From: Bacteroidetes bacterium 41-46
Lineage (GTDB): Bacteria > Bacteroidota > Bacteroidia > Bacteroidales > UBA932
DNA: 64,000 nt
Reading direction: 5' to 3'
Assembly: GCA_001897515.1 (NCBI GenBank)
Contig: MKTA01000018.1
Coordinates: 186,001-250,000, forward strand
Below the pieces are notes generated by a model. It was given only the letters and a program-made list of their open reading frames with translations, was not told the origin of the DNA and did no database searches. The translations under genes and the position numbers were made by a program. This document shows positions 25,324 to 33,159 of the stretch, piece after piece. Numbering within the stretch: the first letter of the stretch is position 1; each line of letters opens with the position of its first letter.

Positions 25324-28300
25324 CTATAGACTCAGGTTTGGGGCAAGCCAGGATGCTGCCTCTTCAATAGTCATCCCCTTTCTGCCTGCGTAATCCCTTA
25401 ACTGATCATCGCAGATTCTGCCTACATTGAAGTAGGCGGATTCAGGATGAGCAAAGACGAATGCGCTTACAGAAGCGGCGGGAACCATTGTGTAGCTCTC
25501 TGTCAGTGAGACGCCCACTCTCTTCTCTGCTTCCAGCATTGCAAAGAGCTTGCCCTTCTCCGTGTGCTCCGGGCATGCCGGATAGCCGGGGGCGGGGCGG
25601 ATGCCCCGGAACTCAGATTTGAACATCTGCTCTACGGTGAGTTGCTCATTTGGGGCGAAGCCCCATATTTCGGTTCGCATCTTATGGTGTATCCATTCTG
25701 CAGCAGCCTCGGCCAGACGGTCAGCAAGTATCTTAATCATGATAGTTGCGTAGTCGTCTTTTTGGTAGGTTGTTAATGTGGATTCGTCAAGCCTGGCTGT
25801 TACGACAAAGGCTCCAAGGTGGTCCGGAGAGGCCGGGCGGGCGGGGGTGCCGGAGGCACCAACGTCTGTCCGGCCGCTCCCTGCGGGAGCTATAAAGTCT
25901 GCGAGGCAGAGGTTAAGTGTGTTTTGTTTTTTCTCCTGGTTGCGGAGGAAGCAGAGGCGGAGGGGGGCGAAGCCGGAGGCTTCGGCGGCCGCGGATGCGG
26001 CCGGCCCGGGGCCGCTGGCCCCGGCGCCCCCCTCACACCACACAACTACATCTTCACCCTCAGAACTCGCTTCAAAGACTCCGCAAACTCCGTGAATTGA
26101 GACAATACTCTTGCTCTTCATCTCCTCAAGATATTGCAGAGCATCATCCATCAGCTTTTTAGCCTCAGGTCCCTTTACAGGATCCTGAAGTATTGCAGGG
26201 TATCTGCCACTCATTTTCCAGGCAAAGAAAAAGAAAGTCCAGTCAATATATTTGATAACTGAGTCAATGTCAATATTATGAAACTCCTGCAGCCCGCTCT
26301 TTACCGGGGCAGGGGAGAGGTAGCCTCTGTTCACGAATCGGTTCTCTCTCGCCTCTTCAAGAGAGATATACTCACCCCTTTTTACACTTGAGTTGTGAAG
26401 GTCACGTATCTCTCTGTACCGTTCTCCAATCTCACCCGCAAAGAGCTCAGAGGAGTCGCCAAGCAGAGAAGACATCACCCCCGCAGCCTTAGAGGCATCC
26501 TTAACATGTACCACAGCTCCCGAGTACTTTGGAGCAATCTTCACAGCAGCATGCACTTCAGATGTTGTTGCGCCTCCTATCAGAAGCGGCAGGCGAACCT
26601 GCCTCCTCTCCATCTCCTGAGCCACATTCACCATCTCCTCAAGCGAAGGTGTAATCAGCCCGCTAAGACCAATAGCATCCGCACCCACCTCAATCGCCTT
26701 CTCAATTATCTTCTCGGCAGGAACCATAACCCCCATATCCACAATCTCATAATTATTGCAAGAGAGCACCACGGCAACAATGTTTTTGCCGATATCGTGC
26801 ACATCCCCCTTTACAGTTGCAAGAAGCAGCCTACCGGCACTTCTGCTCTCTCCCTCAGCACTCTCGGCCTTAATAAAAGGCTCCAGTACCGCCACCGCCC
26901 GCTTCATCACCCTCGCACTCTTAACCACCTGAGGCAGAAACATCTTCCCCGCACCAAACAGATCTCCCACCTCATTCATCCCACCCATAAGTGGCCCCTC
27001 AATTACCTCAATTGTTCTTGCAAAGAGCCCTTTAGCCTCAAGAATATCCTCCTCAATATAATCATCAACACCCTTAACCAAGGCGTGTCTTACCCTCTCC
27101 ACAACAGGCAGACTCCTCCAGTTATCCCTCTGATGTCCTGCACCTCCACCGTAACCAATACCGTCACCCTCAGACTTACTCCTCTCGGCATAGATTATCA
27201 GCCTCTCGGTAGCATCCTTACGCCTGTTAAGGACAACATCCTCCACCAGCGTCAGAAGATCCTCCGGAATCTCGCTGTAAACCTGTAGCATCCCCGGATT
27301 CACAATACCCATATCCAGTCCCGCCTTAATTGCATGAAAAAGAAATACCGAGTGCATCGCCTCTCTTATCCTGTCCATCCCTCTGAAAGAGAACGAGAGG
27401 TTGCTTATCCCACCACTCACCTTTGCATAAGGCAGATTCTCCTTAATCCACGCCACAGTCTTTATAAAATCTACGGCATAGTTTGAGTGCTCCTCAATAC
27501 CCGTGGCAACAGCCAGCACATTCGGGTCAAAAATTATATCCTCGGCAGGAAAATTTATCCTCTCTGTCAGAAGCCTGTAGCTCCTCTCGGCCACCTCCCT
27601 GCGCCTCTCAAAAGTATCGGCCTGCCCCCTCTCGTCAAATAGCATAACCACAGCCGATGCACCATAACTCCTTATCAGTTTTGCCCTCTCAAGAAAAAGC
27701 TCTTCACCCTCCTTCAGACTTATTGAGTTTACTACGCTCTTGCCCTGCACACACTTCAAACCACTCTCAAGCACCTCCCATCTGGATGAGTCCAGCATAA
27801 GCGGAAGTCTGGCAATATCAGGTTCAGACATAATCAGCTGTATGAACTTCACCATCGCCCTCTCCGAGTCCAGCATCGCCTCATCCATACAGATGTCAAT
27901 TATCTGGGCACCCCCCTCAACCTGCTCCCTCGCCACCGCCAGAGCCTCGGAGTATCTCTCCTCCCTTATCAGCCGGGCAAACTTTTTAGAACCCGATACA
28001 TTTGTCCGCTCACCCACATTGATAAAATTACTCTCAGGCCTTATCTCCAAAACCTCCAGCCCGCAAAGCCTGGTAACACGTTCTCTCCCGACAATCCCCC
28101 CCAAAGTGCTCTCAATAATGAAATTACCCGGGTCTCTATCCAGTACCCGTGGAGAGTAGCGAGCTGCCACTTTTGCAATCTCCCTTATATGATCCGGAGT
28201 GGTACCGCAGCACCCTCCAATAATATTAATCCAACCATTTTTTACAAAATCCTCAGCAATAGAGGCCATATAAGAAGCACTCTGATCATATCCCCCGAAC

Positions 28301-29169
28301 TCATTCGGCAAGCCGGCATTTGGATGGGCCGACACAAAAAACGGTGCGCTCTCACTCAACTCCTTAACAAAAGGTCTCAGCTGCTCCGCACCCAGAGCGC
28401 AGTTCAGTCCAACACTTAAAAGCGGAAAATGCGAGACACTCACAAGAAAGGCCCCAAGCGTCTGCCCCGTTAAGGTCCGCCCGCTGGCATCAGTAATAGT
28501 TCCCGAAACCATAACCGGGAGAGAGTACCCCTTTTCCAGAAATACCTTATTAATTCCAAACAGAGCAGCCTTAGCATTCAAAGTGTCAAAAACAGTCTCC
28601 ACAAGTAAAATATCCACCCCGCCATCAATCAAACCCCTCGCCTGCACCATATAAGCCTCCGCCAACTGATCAAACGACACTCCCCTAGACCCCGGATCAT
28701 TAACATCCGCTGACATTGACGCCGTCCTGTTCGTCGGCCCCATAGATCCCGCCACCAGCGCCACTGCGCTGCGGGCTGCTCCCGCCTCACCGGCGCGACC
28801 CGCCCGGCTCCCCATCTCATCCGCTACCATTCGCGCCACTCTGGCCCCCTCAAAATTCAGCTCATACACCAGATGCTCCATCCCGTAATCCGCCATGGAT
28901 ATGGCATTCGCATTAAAAGTATTGGTAGAGACAATATCCGCACCCGCCTCAAAATACTCACGGTGAATATCCGCAATTATATCCCGCCGGGTCAATGACA
29001 GCAGATCATTATTCCCCTTTAACGGCGACGGGTGGCCGGCAAACCTCTCCCCCCTGTAGTCCTCCTCCTCAAGCCCCCTGCGCTGAATCATCGTACCCAT
29101 AGCACCGTCCAGCACAAGAATCCTCTCTCTGAGCAAACCGGCAATCTTTATATGTCTTGAGTTATCCAT
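25324..29169 (-). CDS. metH: Cobalamin-dependent methionine synthase with GC-rich in-frame inserts
   Basis: A 1281-residue enzyme from the ATG at 29167-29169; a TTG 18 bp upstream is less likely. Order of domains: homocysteine-binding barrel (~1-330, zinc cysteines in LNCALG and GGCCGTTP), pterin-binding barrel (~365-640), cap and B12 domain (~650-890, [10 protein letters not shown] with the cobalt-binding His), and activation domain (~915-1281). It is longer than the usual ~1220-1230 residues. Two Ala/Gly/Pro-rich inserts interrupt the activation domain (residues ~1042-1068 and ~1105-1118), and a smaller [11 protein letters not shown] stretch lies in the first domain. The inserts are made of short palindromes (25846-26022). 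No riboswitch was recognised upstream. Confidence 0.96.
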   Translation of the reverse strand: MDNSRHIKIAGLLRERILVLDGAMGTMIQRRGLEEEDYRGERFAGHPSPLKGNNDLLSLTRRDIIADIHREYFEAGADIVSTNTFNANAISMADYGMEHLVYELNFEGARVARMVADEMGSRAGRAGEAGAARSAVALVAGSMGPTNRTASMSADVNDPGSRGVSFDQLAEAYMVQARGLIDGGVDILLVETVFDTLNAKAALFGINKVFLEKGYSLPVMVSGTITDASGRTLTGQTLGAFLVSVSHFPLLSVGLNCALGAEQLRPFVKELSESAPFFVSAHPNAGLPNEFGGYDQSASYMASIAEDFVKNGWINIIGGCCGTTPDHIREIAKVAARYSPRVLDRDPGNFIIESTLGGIVGRERVTRLCGLEVLEIRPESNFINVGERTNVSGSKKFARLIREERYSEALAVAREQVEGGAQIIDICMDEAMLDSERAMVKFIQLIMSEPDIARLPLMLDSSRWEVLESGLKCVQGKSVVNSISLKEGEELFLERAKLIRSYGASAVVMLFDERGQADTFERRREVAERSYRLLTERINFPAEDIIFDPNVLAVATGIEEHSNYAVDFIKTVAWIKENLPYAKVSGGISNLSFSFRGMDRIREAMHSVFLFHAIKAGLDMGIVNPGMLQVYSEIPEDLLTLVEDVVLNRRKDATERLIIYAERSKSEGDGIGYGGGAGHQRDNWRSLPVVERVRHALVKGVDDYIEEDILEAKGLFARTIEVIEGPLMGGMNEVGDLFGAGKMFLPQVVKSARVMKRAVAVLEPFIKAESAEGESRSAGRLLLATVKGDVHDIGKNIVAVVLSCNNYEIVDMGVMVPAEKIIEKAIEVGADAIGLSGLITPSLEEMVNVAQEMERRQVRLPLLIGGATTSEVHAAVKIAPKYSGAVVHVKDASKAAGVMSSLLGDSSELFAGEIGERYREIRDLHNSSVKRGEYISLEEARENRFVNRGYLSPAPVKSGLQEFHNIDIDSVIKYIDWTFFFFAWKMSGRYPAILQDPVKGPEAKKLMDDALQYLEEMKSKSIVSIHGVCGVFEASSEGEDVVVWCEGGAGASGPGPAASAAAEASGFAPLRLCFLRNQEKKQNTLNLCLADFIAPAGSGRTDVGASGTPARPASPDHLGAFVVTARLDESTLTTYQKDDYATIMIKILADRLAEAAAEWIHHKMRTEIWGFAPNEQLTVEQMFKSEFRGIRPAPGYPACPEHTEKGKLFAMLEAEKRVGVSLTESYTMVPAASVSAFVFAHPESAYFNVGRICDDQLRDYAGRKGMTIEEAASWLAPNLSL
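25846..26022. repeat. Cluster of five miniature hairpins inside metH
   Basis: Five perfect palindromes with 6-bp arms and 3-4-nt loops: GGTGCC-gga-GGCACC (25846-25860), GCTCCC-tgc-GGGAGC (25876-25890), GAAGCC-gga-GGCTTC (25969-25983), GGCCGC-ggat-GCGGCC (25987-26002) and GGGGCC-gct-GGCCCC (26008-26022). They fall in two groups on either side of a normal conserved segment of MetH ([17 protein letters not shown]). Similar hairpins occur in the intergenic clusters near 13.0 kb and 30.3 kb. Confidence 0.85.
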
Positions 29170-29432
29170 AATAACGCTGATTATCAATATTCTACTGAAA
29201 TAAAAACTAAATTTCTAAAATGGCTCCTAATACATGCAAGTTCATGAAAATTGCAAGTATAATTTACCATCATAATTCACAAAAATACTCAATTAATAAC
29301 TAATATTGATTTTTTCACACTAGGAAATATTCTTAAACAGATAGTTCTAAAAGAGTTAAATCAATAGATAAAAAATCCTTAAAGATTTAATAAAAATAAC
29401 TCCATTATGAACATAATATTTTTACACTTTTT

Positions 29433-29546
29433 CCAATAATAATTCCTAATTTCGTTAACGAAGTAGTGATAAAATTGTCCAATAAATCACAAACCGACGG
29501 TTACATTATTGGTAGCGCCTGAGCAACACTCAGGCGCTTGTTTTTT
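29433..29546 (+). ncRNA. Candidate structured small RNA ending in an orphan terminator
   Basis: In the 483-bp gap right of metH, CCAATAAT (29433-29440) pairs with ATTATTGG (29505-29512) to close a multiloop. Inside it are a TTCG-ttaa-CGAA hairpin (29451-29462) and a small ACC-gac-GGT hairpin. A perfect terminator follows at once. No gene precedes this terminator on the plus strand, so an RNA starting near 29425 is the simplest explanation. The promoter is only loosely consensus (TAATATTT at 29414). I cannot name an Rfam family. Confidence 0.5.
29514..29546 (+). terminator. Rho-independent terminator without an upstream gene
   Basis: AGCGCCTGAG-caaca-CTCAGGCGCT, a perfect 10-bp stem, followed by TGTTTTTTAT. 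The T run is on the plus strand only. The nearest plus-strand gene upstream is more than 6 kb away, so it most likely ends the candidate RNA at 29433. Confidence 0.9.
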
Positions 29547-29652
29547 ATACCCACTCACTCACAATTTTATACTCAAACACATTGCTGTTTTTCCAAAATA
29601 GCTTATATTTACATAGAGAGCACCATTTTTCTAATCCCCAAAACATATTGCT

Positions 29653-29910
29653 ATGGCACGATGCAACAGTAACCACAACCTGATTGTACACCACATTAAA
29701 AGAGATGGAGGCAACAGTCTGAACAATGCAGAAGTTCTTTGCTCCGTTTGCTATTCCAACTACACAACAGTGAGCAACCCCGGACCCGGCGAACCAATCG
29801 CCCACGACGGCCCAAGCCCACCACCATTTTCACAACAAACCATTAACGAAGCCCTCACCCGCGCGCACAACCGCTGCGAATGCGAACGCCTCACCTGCCT
29901 TAACCACTAG
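29653..29910 (+). CDS. Small HNH/zinc-binding protein
   Basis: An 85-residue protein. Residues 1-35 have the treble-clef pattern of HNH proteins: a first Cys (RCNSNHNLIVHHIKRDGGNS), HH at the nuclease position, an Asn, then CSVC. The C-terminal part has PPPFSQQTINEALTRAHNRC followed by ECERLTC, a second cysteine cluster seen in short Bacteroidota proteins of this type. Whether it cuts DNA is not known; a zinc-stabilised binder is possible. It is single, with no clear operon. Confidence 0.68.
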   Translation: MARCNSNHNLIVHHIKRDGGNSLNNAEVLCSVCYSNYTTVSNPGPGEPIAHDGPSPPPFSQQTINEALTRAHNRCECERLTCLNH

Positions 29911-29928
29911 GCTAATCACCTAACATAA

Positions 29929-30006
29929 ACCTCAACCTCAACCTCAAACTACAAACTCAACCAACAAACTCAACCAACAAACTCAAACCACAAACTCAAA
30001 CCACAA
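29929..30006. repeat. C/A-rich simple repeats
   Basis: The stretch contains CCTCAA three times and then AAACTCAACCAAC or AAACTCAAACCAC units four times with 13-15-bp spacing. The plus strand has few G residues here. It separates the HNH gene from the tRNA promoter. Confidence 0.7.
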
Positions 30007-30051
30007 AAACCGGAAAATTCACCCGGTAGTACAAAATCAGCCAAAAATTAC

Positions 30052-30059
30052 TACTTTTG
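30052..30059 (+). promoter_or_regulatory. -7 box for tRNA-Ser
   Basis: TACTTTTG fits TAnnTTTG and lies 34 bp before the first base of the tRNA. No good TTTG lies 19-21 nt upstream, so only the -7 part is supported. Confidence 0.45.
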
Positions 30060-30092
30060 CACTCCCAAAAGAGGAAAAAGACCTCTAACCAC

Positions 30093-30183
30093 GGAGAGAT
30101 GCAGGAGTGGTTGAACTGGCCCGCCTGGAAAGCGCGTATACCCCAAAAGGGTATCGGGGGTTCGAATCCCCCTCTCTCCGCCA
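30093..30183 (+). tRNA. tRNA-Ser (anticodon GGA)
   Basis: A class II tRNA with encoded CCA (30181-30183). Acceptor GGAGAGA pairs with TCTCTCC, the D arm is CAG/CTG, and the anticodon loop CTGGAAA carries GGA. A long variable arm (TACCCC-aaaa-GGGTA) is typical of serine, and the T arm has GGTTCGAATCC. The anticodon stem reads CCCGC/GCGCG, which leaves a C-C mismatch at the second pair (28-42). It is otherwise complete and followed by a strong terminator. Confidence 0.95.
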
Positions 30184-30214
30184 AATGGTAAAAACCCACC
30201 ACGAAGTGGTATTA

Positions 30215-30269
30215 ACCAAAAAAGACAGAACCGCCTCAAGTTCGCTTGAAGGCGGTCTGTTTTTTGGTT
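30215..30269 (+). terminator. Terminator of tRNA-Ser
   Basis: AACCAAAAAAGACAGA-ACCGCC... folds back on ...GGCGGTCTGTTTTTTGGTT around a CTCAAG-ttcg-CTTGA(A)G top. The stem is about 20 bp with one bulge, and the T run is part of the stem. It works symmetrically, and the next plus-strand sequence is non-coding. Confidence 0.9.
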
Positions 30270-30272
30270 ATG

Positions 30273-30342
30273 CTGCCGGAGGCAGTTGGGTTTTTACTAT
30301 TTTAGGCTCCCCCCCCTTGGGGAACGCCTCGCCCAGCGAGGC
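30273..30342. repeat. Mini-hairpin cluster
   Basis: CTGCC-gga-GGCAG (30273-30285), CCCC-tt-GGGG (30313-30322) and GCCTCGC-cca-GCGAGGC (30326-30342) follow the tRNA terminator and precede a 130-bp element. The arm and loop sizes match the hairpins found inside metH. A further one, CCCTGC-g-GCAGGG, is at 30893-30905 beyond the last 130-bp element. Confidence 0.7.
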
Positions 30343-30362
30343 AATCCCCTGTTTGCGGAAGC

Positions 30363-30492
30363 GCTTGCCACCCTTAGTTGTACAATTGACATAAAAACAG
30401 CAGGTTAACTTTTTGAAAATCTTAAAATATGCCTCAATCCAAAAAGTAGACTCTCAGTCAATCAATACGATGTACAACTAAGGGTGTCAAGC
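30363..30492. repeat. 130-bp inverted-repeat element, copy B1
   Basis: Starts GCTTGCCACCCTTAGTTGTA and ends TACAACTAAGGGTGTCAAGC. The internal 16 bases of each arm are perfectly complementary although they differ from those of copies A1/A2 (TTAGT in place of CTCCG), so both arms have changed together. Length is exactly 130 bp; the interior is diverged. Confidence 0.88.
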
Positions 30493-30508
30493 CCTCCCAC
30501 AAAAATAA

Positions 30509-30590
30509 GGTGCTCCGCCTTTTTTAAGGACTATCGTCCGGATTAATTGGTGCTTCGCCGTGTTAAGCCTTTCGGCAGAAGTACTTGAAG
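30509..30590. repeat. GGTGCTTCGCC spacer, short version
   Basis: Same order as 12931-13098 but without the two extra ~40-bp units: GGTGCTCCGCC, the GGAC-tatc-GTCC hairpin (30528-30539), GGTGCTTCGCCGTGTTAAGC and a CGGCAGAAGTACTTGAAG end. Again it lies right after a 130-bp element. Confidence 0.75.
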
Positions 30591-30623
30591 CCATTTGGCA
30601 AAAGTATTATGCCTCCTCAAAAA

Positions 30624-30719
30624 GTTATTCTCGCGACCCGGTTATTCCCGCACGGGCAAGCAAATAATAAACTGCTTGCAAATGAGCGGGAAATAACCGG
30701 GTTAGTCGCGGGAAATAAC
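30624..30719. repeat. 96-bp near-palindrome
   Basis: The left arm begins GTTATTCTCGCGACCCGGTT and the right arm ends AACCGGGTTAGTCGCGGGAAATAAC. Arms of ~42-46 bp pair around an AATAATAAAC loop, with GGCAAGCA/TGCTTGC near the tip. Each arm also contains a direct repeat of GTTATTYCCGC. It abuts copy B2 and has no ORF. Confidence 0.82.
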
Positions 30720-30721
30720 TT

Positions 30722-30851
30722 GCTTGCCACCCCTCCGTGTACAATTAATTGTGTTACAATAGATTAATTTTTGCGAAATCTCAAAAAATGCAAAAATTAA
30801 AAAGATTAAATATCTAAAAAACAGCAAGATGTACAACGAAGGGTGGCAAGC
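30722..30851. repeat. 130-bp inverted-repeat element, copy B2
   Basis: Starts GCTTGCCACCCCTCCGTGTA and ends TGTACAACGAAGGGTGGCAAGC, 130 bp, with an interior closer to A1/A2 (TTTTTGCGAAATCTCAAAAAA) than to B1. It is in direct orientation to the other three copies. Confidence 0.88.
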
Positions 30852-30926
30852 TGTCCCGTCCTGAAAAAAGTTGACATGCCCTGCGGCCGGCGCCCTGCGG
30901 CAGGGATTAATTGGTGCTCCGCCTTT

Positions 30927-31535
30927 TTATTTCGTCTTAATCGTACACCCAATAGCCACAGTACTCTTTACCTCCGGCTCCTGACCCTTCAGCAAAGCAT
31001 CAAGCGCACTCTCAACATACTTTTGGTCTGCGTCATTCGCATTTTTGTAGTTATTGTCAATAGCACCAATGTACTTAACAATATTTTTCTTGCCATCTCT
31101 CTTCAGGATATACACATGCGGAGTTCTCTGCGCACCATACTGTGGGTATATCTTCTGACCCTCGTCAATCAAGTATGGGAATGTAAAGCCCTTACTTTTA
31201 GCCCTCTCCTTCATAAGTTCAAAACTATCCTGAGGCTGAACTTCAGGATCATTCGGATTGATTGCAATCACAGGATATCCCAGAGCTTTGTATTTCTTAT
31301 CAATGGCAATGATTCTATCCTCATAGGCAATTGCATACGGACAGTGGTTGCAGGTAAAAATTACTACAAAGCCCTTTGCATCTTTGTAGTCCGACAGTGA
31401 AATCATCTTACCATCAATGTTTTTCAGCTTGAAATCAATAGCCTCATCCCCAATCTTATATCCCTGAGCAAATGCAGATGAAACTGCAAAAATCGCAATC
31501 ATTAGTGTTGCAAAATATTTAACAAACGTTTTCAT
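30927..31535 (-). CDS. Secreted thioredoxin-fold (AhpC/TSA-like) protein
   Basis: A 202-residue protein with a signal peptide (LMIAIFAVSSAFAQG). The redoxin domain begins GDEAIDFKLKNIDGK and has a C62-x-x-C65 pair in TCNHCPYA, the motif of periplasmic thioredoxin-family proteins (peroxiredoxin/RedB-like group). The cis-Pro region is RTPHVYIL. The tail has one more cysteine (AIGCTIKTK). It is probably a periplasmic thiol reductant or peroxidase; the partner is unknown. Confidence 0.85.
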   Translation of the reverse strand: MKTFVKYFATLMIAIFAVSSAFAQGYKIGDEAIDFKLKNIDGKMISLSDYKDAKGFVVIFTCNHCPYAIAYEDRIIAIDKKYKALGYPVIAINPNDPEVQPQDSFELMKERAKSKGFTFPYLIDEGQKIYPQYGAQRTPHVYILKRDGKKNIVKYIGAIDNNYKNANDADQKYVESALDALLKGQEPEVKSTVAIGCTIKTK

Positions 31536-31680
31536 ATAGTTTCAATTGATTTAATTTATTTACAAGTAATTCTATTATTTATATTTGTTCAATTATTTAT
31601 AATTGTGCTATTATTTATAATAGTTCTATTTTTTATAATTATTCTATTATTTATAGGTATTCAATTATTTACATTTATTA

Positions 31681-31730
31681 GCATATATTAGCATATATTA
31701 GCATATATTAGCATATATTAGCATATATTA
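31681..31730. repeat. 10-bp tandem repeat (5 copies)
   Basis: GCATATATTA is repeated five times exactly. The preceding ~130 bp is a looser array of TATTTATAATT-like units. The gap 31536-31807 between two thioredoxin-fold genes holds nothing else. A 10-bp AT-rich period matches the helical repeat, so intrinsic curvature is likely. Confidence 0.9.
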
Positions 31731-31807
31731 CCATTTATTTATATTATAAACAGCTAATTATATTAGTCTGTATTTAACTCATCATTAATTCTCGTCCCTT
31801 TTTCTCC

Positions 31808-32323
31808 TTATTTATTATCCTGCATTAGCTCCAGAATTATCATACGCAACTCATCTTTTTCTATTGCACTTGATACAAATTTCAGGCTTTTACCATTTCT
31901 GATAAAGAGGGTGGCGGGTATTGAGCCCGACCATGCCGAATCCACAGCCGGGATCCATTCGTTCATCCGCTTAATGTCGTCCAACAGGTACAGGTCAACA
32001 TCATTAATTTTTTTATCAACGATAAAGGGTTTGACAGCCTCCTCCAGCTTATCGGAATCGTCCAGAGAGACAAGGACCATTTTAAAATTATCGGATTTGC
32101 TGAATTCAGAATTAACCTCCATAAAATCCGGGATCTCCTTAACACACGGAGCGCACCAGGTAGCCCAGAAATTAACCACATATAGTACGTCATTCTGCTG
32201 ATGGAAAACAGGCCTGAGCTCCTCAAAATTTACAACCTTTATTTCCGGTTCTGATACGCAACCGCTTAGAGTTGATAAATATACTGCGATAGCAATAAAT
32301 AGGAATATCTTCTTATATTTCAT
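31808..32323 (-). CDS. TlpA-like thioredoxin lipoprotein
   Basis: A 171-residue lipoprotein: signal peptide with lipobox LSGC (Cys ~22), then a thioredoxin fold with the active site WATWCAPC and a downstream SGSIPATLFI cis-Pro segment. It is a probable membrane-tethered periplasmic disulfide reductase of the TlpA/ResA group. It runs in the same direction as the redoxin gene 272 bp downstream, across the AT-rich repeat. Confidence 0.88.
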   Translation of the reverse strand: MKYKKIFLFIAIAVYLSTLSGCVSEPEIKVVNFEELRPVFHQQNDVLYVVNFWATWCAPCVKEIPDFMEVNSEFSKSDNFKMVLVSLDDSDKLEEAVKPFIVDKKINDVDLYLLDDIKRMNEWIPAVDSAWSGSIPATLFIRNGKSLKFVSSAIEKDELRMIILELMQDNK

Positions 32324-32417
32324 ACTATTATTATTTCCCTGTTCAGAAAAATTTATAGCAATAACAATTTGAACAAGACAAAAGTTGAAAAATAAAAAGT
32401 CAAAACTTGGAAATCAC

Positions 32418-32855
32418 CTAACCAATACGCAAATTGATAATTTCTATAAGGTCGGGCAATTGCTTAATACTATTAATATCAATTGTCAGCGGAATCAATT
32501 TTCCCACTGGCTTAGCTGAGAGAAACTGTTGCTTGATAACATCTGAAATGGCCAAATCACAAATTCCCTGCTTATGTTTCTCAGTGAAGTAGAAGCTCAC
32601 CTTAAAGTACCCCTCCCAAACCGACAGCCAGAAGATTGTCCGTTTCTTATTAGCCACCTTGCATAGCCACGATTTACCATCATTATAGTAACGCCACTCA
32701 TAGATAAGTCCGTCCTTAAGATTTGCGTGACTACCATCCGGACTATTATTGAGACTATTCATCAATTTGATATACACATGAAAGGACTCTTCTGATAGAA
32801 TCTCTTTAAGGACCTCTTCACCTGGAAATACATCGGGATTAGATAGAACATTCAT
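32418..32855 (-). CDS. DUF3788-family protein
   Basis: A 145-residue soluble protein. The pattern LSEESFHVYIKLMNSL, then EWRYYNDGKSWLCKVANKKRTIFWLSVW and FYFTEKH, is that of DUF3788, a small family common in Firmicutes and Bacteroidota with no known activity. It faces a 26-bp palindrome just upstream of its start. Confidence 0.78.
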   Translation of the reverse strand: MNVLSNPDVFPGEEVLKEILSEESFHVYIKLMNSLNNSPDGSHANLKDGLIYEWRYYNDGKSWLCKVANKKRTIFWLSVWEGYFKVSFYFTEKHKQGICDLAISDVIKQQFLSAKPVGKLIPLTIDINSIKQLPDLIEIINLRIG

Positions 32856-32881
32856 AATAGTCAGTCATAATTATTGATTAT

Positions 32882-32907
32882 AAATGTATAAAAACATTTA
32901 TACATTT
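32882..32907. promoter_or_regulatory. Perfect palindrome in a divergent promoter region
   Basis: AAATGTATAAA-aaca-TTTATACATTT has perfect 11-bp arms. It sits 27 bp before the DUF3788 gene (minus) and 42 bp before the small Cys-rich ORF (plus). A TACATTTG -7 box for the plus strand overlaps its right arm (32901-32908), so a bound protein could control that promoter. Confidence 0.6.
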
Positions 32908-32948
32908 GCATATCCAAAGCAACTCACAACAATTTTAATATAATCATT

Positions 32949-33062
32949 ATGGAAAGCAAGTGCAAAGATTGTCCAATGAGGGCAAAATATGACAAAAATC
33001 CCAAGTCATTCAGTGACACCTTGCCACAGTTTTTGGCAAGTGTCAGATTAACAGAAAAATAA
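32949..33062 (+). pseudogene. Small CxxCP protein, 3' end replaced by a REP element
   Basis: The frame encodes 37 residues starting MESKCKDCPMRAKYDKNPKS. This opening resembles a family of ~55-65-residue Bacteroidota proteins with a CxxCPMRAKYD start and a longer Trp-rich tail (from memory). Here the tail is lost: from residue 22 on, the codons belong to the repeat at 33014-33159, giving DTLPQFLASVRLTEK. So it is either a truncated gene or a still-made short form. The start is well placed after a TACATTTG promoter box. Confidence 0.55.
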
Positions 33063-33159
33063 AACAAACACTTTTTGAAGATTCTCTTTGTCTCTCAAAA
33101 AGTGTTTGTTGTAATAAATACAAATTCAATGACTTGCCAAAAACTGTGGCAAGGTGTCA
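33014..33159. repeat. REP-pair (BIME-like) element, 146 bp, variant interior
   Basis: Left end TGACACCTTGCCACAGTTTT-TGGCAAG and right end CTTGCCAAAAACTGTGGCAAGGTGTCA are exact inverted copies, and each end is itself a CTTGCCA/TGGCAAG hairpin. The interior differs from the copies at 42567 and 43676 and holds a separate hairpin (ACAAACACTTTTTGA / TCAAAAAGTGTTTGT) that could terminate transcription from both sides. The element overlaps the small ORF on the left and ends on the TGA of the regulator gene at 33157. Confidence 0.87.

Noticed and set aside
25778-26162. Overlapping Pro/Gly/Arg-rich plus-strand ORFs inside metH
   Set aside because: They are shadows created by the GC-rich palindromic inserts; the minus-strand MetH frame is conserved on both sides.
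26395-27288. Plus-strand His-rich ORF (297 aa) opposite metH
   Set aside because: It is antisense to well-conserved MetH domains; its composition reflects reverse-complemented codons.
29188-29430. SAM or cobalamin riboswitch upstream of metH
   Set aside because: Expected from the gene functions, but I could not find the conserved cores or pairing regions of the known SAM or B12 classes in the leader; the area is plain AT-rich text.
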